From Pomphorhynchus laevis (Eukaryota > Acanthocephala > Palaeacanthocephala > Echinorhynchida > Pomphorhynchidae): a stretch of DNA of 64,000 nt. The notes below the pieces were generated by a model. The model saw only the letters and a list, made by a program, of their open reading frames with translations, did not search any database and was not told the DNA's origin. The DNA lies in assembly GCA_012934845.2 (NCBI GenBank), contig WNNJ02002384.1, positions 62,001 to 126,000 of the forward strand, read 5' to 3'. This document shows positions 38,920 through 51,000 of the stretch, in pieces (the stretch's first letter is position 1; each line of letters starts with the position of its first letter). The position numbers and the translations under genes were made by a program.

Positions 38920-39120
38920 AAAGTTTTTTTGTACAATTATAGAATATGAATTTGTTCTTAACTGTTTAAAAAATAAATCTAAATTATATAAAGATATGAA
39001 ATATATGTTTCGATACATTGATGATATATGTGTATTTAATTCTATCAAATTTATTCGATAAGTGAACAAATTTATCCAGCCAGCCTTATTCTTAATAAAA
39101 CCAATATTAATGATTTTAGT
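38920..39120 (+). pseudogene. Penelope-like RT fragment with YIDD box
   Basis: Reads LKNKSKLYKDMKYMFRYIDD (about 38966-39025) then a frameshift; the remains of EQIYP and SLILNKTNIND are visible in another frame. Confidence 0.75.
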
Positions 39121-39339
39121 ACGATTTTAGTAGCTTTAAGTAGATAAAGCGTACCTTAAAGCCTACAATATTAAGGTAATATTAATTACCCTAATATTGT
39201 AGGGTAATCAAGTAAGAGGTGACTTAGTTTTAAATATAAAATAATATTGTTGGGTAATCAAAATTAATACTTTCCAATGGGAACTAATGTTAATTTGCTC
39301 TCATTGGAAACTTGAGCTCTTGTTAATTCTAGCTGACTT

Positions 39340-39640
39340 AATTTTATAGTAGCCCAATTATAGCTGACTTGTTTTTAAGCTTTATAGAATATGAATTTGT
39401 TCATAACTGTGTAAAAACTAAATCTAAACAATATAAATATATGAAATATATGTTTCGATACATTGATGATATATGTTTATTTAATTCTAATAATTATCAT
39501 TCAATTATTGAACAAATTTATCCAGAAAGCCTTATTCTTAACAAAACCAATATTAATGATAAAGAAGGTATATATCTAGATATGAACATTAAATTAACAT
39601 CAATAAAAAGTTATAATTTTATAAATTATACAAAATAAAT
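39340..39640 (+). pseudogene. Penelope-like RT fragment, best-preserved YIDD segment
   Basis: Open from about 39351: SPIIADLFLSFIEYEFVHNC, then KYMFRYIDDICLFNSNNYHS, YPESLILNKTNINDKEG and IYLDMNIKL, ending at a stop at 39638. It covers the RT region from the GN.SP block past the catalytic box. Both ends are truncated. Confidence 0.82.
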
Positions 39641-40239
39641 AATTAGTACTTATTTATTTTTTATTTTAAATTTTATTGTATACGATTTTATAAATCTTAT
39701 ATCATTATTTGTCTTTATTTTTAAAATATTTTTATCTTAAAATATTTCATTTATTTCATTTTTATAAAATATATTTTATTGATATTTTATAAAATATTTC
39801 GTTCTAATGACCTGTGATTAATACGATGTAATTACATTGTCTGTTATTTGTTATTCAATTTATAAAATTGACTTTTATTTTAAATTTTAATTTTAAATTC
39901 TAACTTGATTAAAATATAAATTGTATAAAATCTTAGATTATTATTTATTATTTATCTTTATTTTTGATTTATATATGGTATAAAATACGTAGAATCAGTT
40001 ATCTGATCTAATTTGTTCTACTGACAAGTTATAATTGACCTGTGGACTTTGTTTCCTCAACCATCAGATGTTACTCAATCTTCTGATCTGATTTGTTCTA
40101 CTGAATCAACAAAATATTATTAAAAATAAATTTAAACTTATTTTATTTTAAGCGGAAAGTGTTTTATGAATAATAAATAATTAGACTTTGTATTAGAATA
40201 AGGTACTCTAAATAATCAAATTTAACCAGAAGAAATACG
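39641..40239. other. AT-rich spacer with element tails
   Basis: Contains GTATAAAATACGTAGAATCAGTTATCTGATC and similar text that recurs beside other hairpin elements (43130, 45470, 46510), so it is probably part of that dispersed family. No gene seen. Confidence 0.5.
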
Positions 40240-40700
40240 TCATCAGCACGTATTTATCTCCACTGCAATGTTGGGTAGAGGAATAAGGGCCGAAACATGA
40301 TTTTTCTGTCAGAAATGCTAAAACTGTATTCTTGATACTACATCAATGATACATTAATGCTGCTATGTAATAGCATGATAACATAGCAGTTCCTCATGAT
40401 GAACTCTAATCATTGATACGACAATTTTTATGTTAATTTCCAAGCAAGTTTGATGATTATCTTTCAATATTCATTGGGAGATCCGCAATGAATATTGAAA
40501 ATAGCGCAGGGCTTATTGAGTCGCCTTGAGGTACAACAACTGTATGTTCAATTCTTCCAGAGAGAGAAATTCAATCAAAAATTCGAAATTAGATTACCTA
40601 GCAGTTCCTCCTGGTTACCTATAATCCTTATTCGAATACATCGTATATTATTTATTAGTCAATTCATAAAAATTGACTTTTATTTTATATTTCAATTTTA
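40240..40700 (-). repeat. Two satellite-related hairpin elements, inverted
   Basis: At 40245-40430 the minus strand carries the hairpin core, with arms near CTGCTATGTTATCATGCTAT and the partner around ATTGGGTAG (written in minus sense CAACATTGC). At 40590-40680 CTAGCAGTTCCTCCTGG, CCTTATTCGAATACATCGTA and TTAGTCAATTCATAAAAATTGAC are the inverse of the satellite B-type core. Confidence 0.75.
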
Positions 40701-40959
40701 AATTTAAATAGATATAAATTTTATAAAACTTGTATTTAATTGTATATTTCATAATAAATTCATATTTCATATTATTATCAAGACAAAAGCACATCATTTT
40801 AATGATGTAAATATTTTATGTAAATCATAACAAATGACTTTTATTTTAAATTTTAATATTAAATTATAACTTGATAAAAAAATATAAATTCTATAAAATC
40901 TTATATAATTATTTATTATGTATCTTTATTTTTATTTATAAATTACATAGACTTAGTTA

Positions 40960-41870
40960 TCTGAATTTTAATATCTTTTAATATTTTTAACTCTATTTTT
41001 CCTATTCCTTTTATCACCATGACTTCTTGGTTTGCGTTTAACCGGATTATTATAATATAGTTGTTTATTATGTATTATACTACTTCTGCCAATTCCTTGT
41101 ACCACGTCATTCAATCCTAATGGGTACATGGAATTAAGCGTTTTAATCCAAAAATCTTCTTTTTCTAATAGTTTTTGATTTGATATTTACTAATTTTCTT
41201 CAATAATATGTTCTAAAATAAATAATTTACATTTACATAAAATTCTTTTAGCGATTATCTCGTAAAAGTTGTTTTAATATTTCTAATCGTTCATTTATAT
41301 ACATATCTTTTTTTAATATTTTTAACTCTATTTTTCCTATTCCTTTTATCACCATGACTTCTTGGTTTGCGTTTAACCGGATTATTATAATATAGTTGTT
41401 TATTATGTATTATACTACTTCTGCCAATTCCTTGTACCACGTCATTCAATCCTAATGGGTACATGAAATTAAGCGTTTTAATCCAAAAATCTTCTTTTTC
41501 TAATAGTTTTTGATTTGATATTTACTAATTTTCTTCAATAATATGTTCTAAAATAAATAATTTACATTTACATGAAATTCTTTTAGCGATTATCTCGTAA
41601 AAGTTGTTTTAATATTTCTAATTGTTTATTTATATACATATCTTTTTTAATATTTTTAACTCTATTTCTCTATTTCCTTTTATCACCATGACTTCTTGGT
41701 TTGCGTTTAACCGGATTATTATAATATAGTTGTTTATTATGTATTATACTACTTCTGCCAATTCCTTGTACCACGTCATTCAATCCTAATGGGTACATGG
41801 AATTAAGCGTTTTAATCCAAAAATCTTCTTTTTCTAATAGTTTTTGATTTAATATTGTCTTATTTTCTTC
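40960..41870 (-). repeat. Second triplicated ~334-bp Penelope-like C-terminal array
   Basis: CATGACTTCTTGGTTTGCGT at 41018, 41353 and 41687 (spacing 335 and 334). Sequence between copies is almost identical to the array at 28440-29330, including TTTGATTTGATATTTACTAA and GCGATTATCTCGTAAAAGTT. Minus-strand coding is the same PLGLND-containing peptide. Confidence 0.9.
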
Positions 41871-41876
41871 AAGTAC

Positions 41877-42253
41877 TTAAACTTGAGATACACCACAAAA
41901 GAGAAGATAGTGGAGAACACATCGAATTAGAATGGACGGAAAATGATCGATCGGAGAGATACGAAGAGAACCAAGCCAAGATGAACGAAGATAAGCCATA
42001 GTGATAGCGAAGACGAAAACGAAGGATTTTGTGATCGACCATGTCGAATGCAGGTGAAAGATCGAGCGATATTACCCCACTACAAAGTCCTTTGCCACGA
42101 GCGGAGAGCGGATCATAAAATACTTTATGACATGCTAGTTCGGAGGAATGATTGGAGCGGAAAATAGATTGAAAAGAAGGGTAAAGCTGCGATGAAGAGA
42201 TATACTTGTTTATCTGATCTATGACAAGGTGTTCAAGAATTTTAGATAAGACG
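41877..42253 (-). mobile_element. CR1/L2-like RT fragment inserted in the Penelope-like array
   Basis: Open minus-strand stretch with LSKILEHLVIDQINKYISSS, LYPSFQSIFRSNHSSELAC, GVISLDLSPAFDMVDHKIL and WFSSYLSDRSF. It matches about 1070-1440 of the element at the window start (LDLSSAFDIVDH, WFASYLSDRSF). Only an internal RT piece is present, truncated at both ends, and Penelope-like sequence flanks it on both sides. Confidence 0.85.
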
Positions 42254-42257
42254 CAAG

Positions 42258-42721
42258 CCATGATTTCTTGGCTTGCGTCTATCCGGATTATTATAATATA
42301 GTTGTTTATTATTTACTATACTACTTCTGCCAATTCCTTGTACCACGTCATTCAATCCTAATGGGTACATGGAATTAAGCGTTTTAATCCAAAAATCTTC
42401 TCTTTCTTATAGTTTTTGATTTAATATTGACTTATTTTCCTCATTAAAATGTTCTAAAATAAATAGTTTACAATTTTTAATATCATGTCCTATTAATCTA
42501 ATAAGCATATGAGATTCCTTGCTATTCTTGTTATATTCTTCGAGGGAATATAGCAAGGTCAAAATATTATTCAAGTTGACAAAAAAGCGTATATAACACC
42601 TTCGAACAGTACCTGATAGTGATAATGATATAAACAGCCGAATAGATCTTTCTCCTTTCAACTTGTAAATCAACGAGTGTATCGAATTGAGCATTGATTC
42701 ATAAGGTAATGCTTTAAACAA
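42258..42721 (-). pseudogene. Penelope-like C-terminal region with upstream extension
   Basis: The minus-strand open stretch from 42721 reads LPYESMLNSIHSLIYKLKGE, RLFISLSLSGTVRRCYIRFF, LIRLIGHDIKNCKLFILEHF and ends SILNQKL at 42407. The next segment (42400-42260) is a diverged copy of the PLGLND repeat. This extends the C-terminus upstream of the triplicated part, including the domain after the RT core. A GIY-YIG endonuclease would be expected nearby in many Penelope-like elements, but I do not see its motifs clearly. Confidence 0.65.
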
Positions 42722-42938
42722 TTATATACCACATGTGCATGATGTCATCATTATGTCAAAATATAAATTAAAAATTTTGACGTCTTATAATCATTTATAA
42801 TTATATTAATAAATAATTATATAATTTTATTTAATTATTATAATTATTTATTATTTATTTATTTTTACTTGATAAACATATAAATTCTATAAAATCTTAT
42901 ATAATTATTTATTATGTATCTTTATTTTTATTTATAAA

Positions 42939-43130
42939 TTACATAGACTTAGTTATCTGAATTTTAATATCTTTAATAATATTTTCAAGTCTATTTTTCT
43001 TAGTCCTTTTATCACCATGACTTCTTGGTTTGCGTTTAACCGGATTATTATAATATAGCTGTTCTTTATGTATTTTACTACTTCTGCCAATTCTTTGTAA
43101 CACGTCATTCAATCCTAACGGGTACATATT
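42939..43130 (-). pseudogene. Penelope-like C-terminal fragment (single copy)
   Basis: Open 62 codons on the minus strand: MYPLGLNDVLQRIGRSSKIH then KRKPRSHGDKRTKKN. This is a further, diverged copy of the triplicated segment. Confidence 0.8.
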
Positions 43131-43504
43131 TAATTTAATTCGTATAAAATACAGACTCAGTTATCTTATCTTATTTGTTATTATTGATCTGTGGACATTT
43201 TTTCCTCGGTAAATAATTATCAATAACTGCCAATTATCAATTGATAATCAATTGATAATTGATTATCAAATTTATTTATATAATTTTTTTAATATTTCGA
43301 ATTTTATTATCCAAATATTCAAAAATTATTTTTTAATTTCGTAAAATTATAAAAATAAATTTTAATAATAAATTTTATCGTAATATATTTTTAATTTGAT
43401 ATAAATTGTATAAAATCTTATATAATTATTATTTTTGATTTTTATATATTTTTATATTAAATTTAAATTAATTAAATTAAATTATTTTTTAAATTGAATT
43501 AAAA

Positions 43505-43850
43505 TTGTCTAATAAAATACATTTACTGTTAATTTTTGTATGCATAATTTAATGATTTTTTACATAACGACATTATTATATAATAATGCTGTTTTAGAGT
43601 TCAAAGGTTACTTGCAAATAGGCCTGTACATTATAATTATTCAATATTTTCTCATCCTTAATAATAATGTAATAATAATTTCATTATTATATATAACGAA
43701 TTTATTTATTATATAATTATTCATTCTCGATTGTAAAATTAAGTTTTAGCTTATAACAATTTTAATAGGTTCACATGAGTGAACTTATTATTTTAACTTT
43801 AAAATTTGGTTTAAGTCAATTCATGAAAATTGACTTTTATTTTAAATTTT
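43505..43850. repeat. 346-bp repeat, copy 1 (partner at 46083)
   Basis: From TTGTCTAATAAAATACATTT to GTCAATTCATGAAAATTGAC and beyond; nearly identical to 46083-46428 at a constant offset of 2578 with only a few substitutions. Confidence 0.9.
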
Positions 43851-44892
43851 AAAAATAAATTTTATAGTTATAAAATATAAATTTTATTATATCTTAGATA
43901 ATTATTTATTATTTATCTTTATTTTTGATTTATATTTAGTATAAAATACGTAGACTCATATGATATTTCTTCAATAAAGAAATATCATAATAAATTTCTA
44001 AAACATGAGAAAAAGTTATCGGCTAATTTTTCAAAAAAATTCGAGCGATTATATTAATAATTACAATATAGTAATAATACTATTTCTAGGTTCCATTTTT
44101 TCTTTTATATTCGATGAACATACAAATTACTTCTGATAATGCTAGTAAGTTTAAGTGTTGTTTATTTTGCTGCAGAATTTCGAATTTAATAAATGAACAT
44201 TATTACATAAACATTATTAAATAAATTTAATATTGTTTATTGATCAAGAACCTAATTACCGTTTGTAGTTATCATTTTTTTTATCCATCAATTCTATAAA
44301 ATATTTTTTAATCTATTAATTATTTAAAATTGATTCTATAAGTCTAAAAATTAATTATAAAAATTGATTCTATAAGTCTAAAAATTAATTATAAAAATCG
44401 ATTATATTTACGTATTTAAATCTATGCATTCGCATAGACATTTTATGTAAATGAGCATAAATATTTAAAGCGTCATTATTGATATGCTTTAATAAATATG
44501 AAATATTATAATTTAATTTTGATATTATAATATAATTATCTAATAATAAAATTATCTATATTATTAGATAATTCAAATAATCATTTTTAATTAAAATAAT
44601 TAATAATTATTAAAATAATAGTCAATTCATAAAAATTGACTTTTATTTTTAATTTCGATTTTTTATTTTAACTTGATATTTTATATAATAAATAAATTAT
44701 ATAGATATTATTAGATATATGATATATAGAAATATATTTTGTATATAAAAATAATTCAAATAATTATTTTCAAAAACAAATTTCCGTAACAATAAATGTT
44801 TCAGAATAAATATAAATGACAGTTTACTTTTAAAGGTTAAATTTTAAATATTCCTAAAAATTTAATCCCGAGAAATTCATTGGTACAAATTC

Positions 44893-45051
44893 CTAGGTCA
44901 TTTTTTCCAATTCGTCTGCGTCATGGGGATTATCGTTAATATTCGCCCAAGGTTGCAACTCCGCAGATCCGAATAGAACAAATGCCAATCCGGATACTAC
45001 GTAAGACACTGCACAGATTATAAATACAACTCTCCATTCTTTCAGAATACG
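44893..45051 (-). CDS. SLC17-like gene, exon 11 (TM12 and C-terminus)
   Basis: Codes RILKEWRVVFIICAVSYVVS, GLAFVLFGSAELQPWANIND and ends ELEKMT, TAG at 44895-44893. WRVVF and GSAELQPWA are family hallmarks. Acceptor TTCTAG. Confidence 0.95.
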   Translation of the reverse strand, partial: RILKEWRVVFIICAVSYVVSGLAFVLFGSAELQPWANINDNPHDADELEKMT

Positions 45052-48000
45052 CTAGAAATAGAAATTCAAATGATTTATAATTCAAAAATATACAAAAATC
45101 CATCGAAATGGCAGTAAAGAACTACGCTATGTTAGCAAAGTTAAACTAAAAATTATAATTACATTAAAAATATTAAATATTTATGAATCGGATTTCTCAG
45201 ATGTATTTTGCAAATATTAATCAAATAAATTTGTGCCAGCAAACATGGTTTGCAACAAACATATGTTTTTGGTATTTAAAACATAACATAGCAGTTCTTC
45301 CTGATGATCTATATTCCTTATTCTAATGCATCGTATATTATTTATTAGTCAATTCATAAAAATTGATTTTTATTTTATATTTCAATTTTTAATTTTAACT
45401 TTAAATATAAATGATATAAAATCTTATATAATTATTTATATTTTATCTTTATTTTAGATAGTATAAAATACATACTCAGTTATCTAATCTGATTTATTTT
45501 ACTGACCTGTGAACATTATTTTCCCGGTAATATAACCTCTGTCATAAATAATGAAACTATTAAGATTTATATGTCGTATAAAATATGTAGACTCAGTAAT
45601 CTGATCTTATTTATAAAGTATTTTTGTGTCATCGTGTCATTATTAATAACATCTAATTTGAAAAGTAATTTCGTGATGTAGTTGGAAACATACTCTTCAA
45701 TAAAGTCCGTTATTGATGAGATACCGGAAGAATCTACATCGAAAATTTTATTTATTTCAGTAATTTTAAGTTTTATTTTATATCGCTGAAGCAATGGTTG
45801 GCGGTTTTATTAATTCGCATACAAAAAATGTGGAATAATAAATAGCAAAGTAGTGTATACTTGACTACATGCATGCTCGGCCATCGTATAGTGTTTGACA
45901 TTTATTTTCTCGTTCATATGATTAATTTTCGCAAATTGCTATAAAACTATTAAGTAATGCTCTGTATTTCGATTTGAATGGCCAAATGATTTCTTGATCA
46001 TGTGGTTGTACAATTGAACTCGTATTGTATGATAAAAACTAGTCTGATGTTTGAAAAATCATCGACTTTGTGCCCACTAAAATTGCCTAATAAAATACAT
46101 TTACTGTTGATTTTTGTATGCATAATTTAATAATTTTTTATATAACGACATTATTATATAATAATGCTGTTTTAGAGTTCAAAGGTTACTTGCAAATAGG
46201 CCTGTACATTATAATTATTCAATATTTTCTCATCCTTAATAATAATGTAATAATAATTTCATTATTATATATAACGAATTTATTTATTATATAATTATTC
46301 ATTCTCGATTGTAAAATTAAGTTTTAGCTTATAACAATTTTAATAGGTTCACATGAGTGAACTTATTATTTTAACTTCAAAATTTGGTTTAAGTCAATTC
46401 ATGAAAATTGACTTTTATTTTAAATTACAATTTTAAATTCAGCTTGAAATAAATATAAATTATATAAAATCTTATCTGATCATTTATTTATAATTATTTA
46501 TCTTTATTTTTATTTATGGACTCAGTTATCTGATATGATTTAAAATCTAAAACATTTAAAGTTAGAAATGTAAATATTACATGAATGCAATATATTGTAT
46601 TGGCATGGATGTTAAAATCTGATAACACGGCAGTTCCTCCGATGTTACGTAGATGATAACAAAATGTTTCCAAATGAGAAATAAAATTAATCAGATCAGA
46701 TAACTGAGTCTACGTATTTTATACAATAAATAAATTACAAGCAATGTATAAGCAATGATTTCTATTCGGTAAAGTTGTGCCATTCATTCATCAGATCAGC
46801 AAACTGATTCTACTTATGTTATAATATATAAATAATAAGAATAAATTATTATAAATAATAAATAATTTTAAGATTTAATACTATATATATTTATATAACC
46901 ATAAAATTTGTAATTAAAATTTAAAATAAAAATCAACATTTAGGAATTGACTAGTAAATAAAATAAGATGTATTCGAATAAGGAATAAAGGTCATCAGAA
47001 GGAACTGCGATGTTCTATTCAAATATTAAAATATTTATATTTTTTGATTTTATAGAATTTATGGCTAAAAATAAAAAAGTTGAAGTCTTTATAAATCAAC
47101 GGATATTAACTTTTTAAAATCGTTCTAAAAAATTGGATATTAAATGCTAATAATTACATAAATATAGGTAGACCTTTAAATAATAGAAAATCTAATGAAA
47201 TAATAGGATCAAATTTAAGTAAATATACTGAGTCTAAGGATTTTATAAATTAAAAAAGAGTTAAATAATTATAAATAATAAATTATTATATAAGATTTTA
47301 TACAATTTATATTTATAAAACGATAAGATTTATAAAATCAATTTTTATGAATTAACTTATAGAAAATATATGATGTAGTCAAATAAAAAATAGAGGTAAT
47401 CAGAAAGAACTGCTGTGCTATCAGGTTTCGGCGTTAAAAATTTCCTTATTTAAGACAAAATTTCCGTTGCTATCAGGTTTCAACCTTTTCTCGACTCAAC
47501 ATAGCAGAGCCCAATGCATGCTTATAATGCATTTCCTCTGATGAAATTGACTATCTAATCATTTTTATGTAGTCATTTTTAAGTTATCTTGTTGAATATC
47601 CACTCTATCTACATTTCTACACTATTATTAATTATTTAATAATAAATAATTAAATAATTATAAATAATTATAAATAAAAAATAATTATTATATAAGATTT
47701 CATATAACTTATATCAAGTTAAAAGTAAAATTTGAAATTTAAAATAAAAGTCAATATTTATGAGCTGACTAATAAATAACAGTTGATTATCAGAATAAGG
47801 ATTAGATGTAATCACGATAAACTGCTCTGTAATAAGGTTTCGGCCTCTATTCCTTGACCCAACATAGCAGCGTGACCAAATACATGCTATTGTATTTGGC
47901 CACGTACTGAGTCTAAGGATTTTATAAATTAAAAAGGAGTTAAATAATTATAAATAATAAATTATTATATAATATTTTATACAACTAATATTTATATAAC

Positions 48001-51000
48001 GATAAAATTTATAATTAAAATTTAAAATAAAAATCAATTTTTATGAATTGACTAATAAATAATATACGATGTATTCGAATAGTGAAGAGATTATCAGGAG
48101 GAACTGATATGTTATTAGATTTCTTAAAATATTAATAAATTTATTCATCAGTATAGAATTTTTAATTATAAAAATTTAAAATAAAAATCAATTTTTATGA
48201 ATTGACTAATAAATAATATACGATGTTTAATACCTGATAACATAGGAAAACTATTTAATCATTTGCATGTACTAGCCTTGTTGATATGTTGTTTTGAGGG
48301 ATATGGGTCGAAACCTAATAGCATATCAGTTCCTTCTGATGACGTCTATACAGATGACCTATGTATATTATATATTATTTATATATTCATTATATATCAA
48401 TTAGTTCATATATTATGAACTAATTGTGGTGTAAAGAATAATTGGAGCTGGATCAAAAAAGAAAGAAAATTTTATTTGATATTTTGTTACAATCTGGATT
48501 AAATTTTCATAAAAATTTCGATTTAATAAACTCTAATCTTAATTCTAATGGGTTCATAAAAATACTGAGTTATAAAAAATTTTAGAGAAGGTAGTTTCAT
48601 TTTTTAAATTTATAGCACAAAATATGAAGTATATAAATTTATAGTACAAATATGGCCTCTAATCCTTATTCAGATACAACGTTTGCTATTTATTAGTCAA
48701 TCCATAAAAGATGACTCTTATTTTAAATTTAAATTTTAAATTTTAACTTGATTTAAATTATAAAATCTATACTAGTTAATGATCGTTTTATAGGCATGAT
48801 ATGAAAATCATGATTTCATATCATGTCTATAAAACAAATATAGAAAGACATGAATTCAAGTCTACAATATAAAATTTTATAGCTATTTATTATCTATTTA
48901 TGTGAAGTGATCTGATTTATTATCTCTAGAGCTTAAGAAACAAACAAATACATTTAATAAAAATTATAAAATCAAAATACATAAATGAATTAAAGATTAG
49001 CCGATTAAATCTTGATTTTCATTAAAGTAATAAATATTGCATTATAATGTGATTAAATATTGATTATATTAAATATTTTGATTTTGAATATGTGAATAAG
49101 CTATTATGTATGTGGAATTTATTACTTCAACAAAATATGCCTGTCAACATTAGCAATACAGTGCATAGTATTACATCAAATATTCAATTCGCAGTAGAGT
49201 ATATGGAATATAATAAAAAGAAATTATAACTTAATGTATTGATATATTTCAATTGATCTATTTATTGAATATTAAATCATTTATTTAATCGTATAACGCT
49301 TTAAATGTATAAAAATATTTCATATACAATAATATTTTGCAGAATATATAAACCTTGCATTTATCCATTGACAAGCATTACTTCGATTTTAATTCAGACT
49401 GTTGGTAACGATGGTTTTTACTTGGATCTTATGCGTAAAATCGAAATTGGTCATTAGACCTATCTTTCGATATCATATCTCGTTTATATGTACATTGCTG
49501 TTTAAAAATTAGTACTTCACATTAAAGGCTCTAATCTTAGTTATATACGATGCTCCCGTGTGCACTGGTGAATACTTACATTTTTAGTTAACAGACCGAT
49601 TACTAACGGAACAATGATACCAGGAGCTGTTCCGAATGTGTTCGAAATCCCCCAGAGGGTTGAAGCAAACTTTGGTGCCATGTCTTGGCATACAATGTAC
49701 ATACCTCCACCAGAGTTGAAACCACTTAACACAGAAACAATATTTAAAAAACCAATTAAACAATATTAAAAAACGAAAAATAAATAATTCTGATCCGTTC
49801 CTTCATCTTCAAAGTTTTAATTTTAGAAATTTAATTAACAATTTAAAATCCTATTCTATTTAAAATTCTATTCCATTTATTTTGTCGATCCTGCACCAAA
49901 ATAATTAGGAAAATATTAAACCTTGCAACATCTCTATTTTCTTAATATCATCTACAAACTCAATTTCCTAAACATTATTTTTTACATTTTAAAAATATAG
50001 TATTTAAATTTTAAAAATATAGTTTTTATTTTTAAAATAAAGTTATTTATCAATTCTTTAAATTAATTAAAAACCAAAATGTATATTTACACATGACAAT
50101 GAAAATATAAATTTGATGTTTACTAATCTTTTACATATTTACTAATCACCTACATATTAGCATATTTAGCTGACGTAGCTGAATATTAAAAGCTGAATTT
50201 TTATTGTAAAGACACTGTTCAATAGAGAACACTGTCCAATAGAGGACACTGTATAATAGAGGAAACTGTCCAATAGAGGACATTGCCAAATAAATGTCAC
50301 TGTTCAATTGAGGACAAAATCTAATATAGAACCTTGTTCAATAGAGGATGCATTTCAATAGAGATCACTGTCCAATAAAAGACACTGTCAATTAAAGACA
50401 CATTCCAATATAGAGAGAACATTGTTCAATAGATGACACTGTCCATTAGAGGACACTTTCAAATGGCGGACACTGTATAATAGAGGGCACTGTTCAATAG
50501 ATAATACTGTTCAATAAAGGACACTGTTCAATAGATGGCAATGCCCAATTGAGGGCAAAGTCTAATAGAGAGCATTGTTTAATAGAGGACACTGTCCAAT
50601 AGAGAACACTGTTCAATAAAGGACAATGGCCATTAGAGGACACTATTCGATAGAGGACACTGTCCAATAGATAACACATTCCAATATAGAACACTGTCCA
50701 ATAGATGGCACTGTCCAATAGAGGAGACTGTCCAATAGATGGCATTGTCCAATAGAAAACGCATTCCAATAGATAACACTGTCCAATAAAGGACACTGTC
50801 AAAATAACAAACACTCCAATAGAGAACACTGTTCAATTGATGACACTATTTAATTGAGCACCCTGTAAAATATAGTAAACTATCAAATATGGGACACTGT
50901 CAATAGAAGACACTGTATAATAGAGGACATTGTTCCTATGGAAAGGAAGTTAAACACATTGTCGGTAATACACAGCAAGAGTGGTAAGAAATTGAAAAAT

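Noticed and set aside
45567-45794. 75-codon minus-strand open frame
   Set aside because: No motif and repeat-rich surroundings; it overlaps the shared AT tail of the hairpin elements and lies in an intron.
50494-50836. Two long overlapping minus-strand frames rich in SVLYWTV-like repeats
   Set aside because: Translation of the 17-bp minisatellite; frames are an effect of the repeat.
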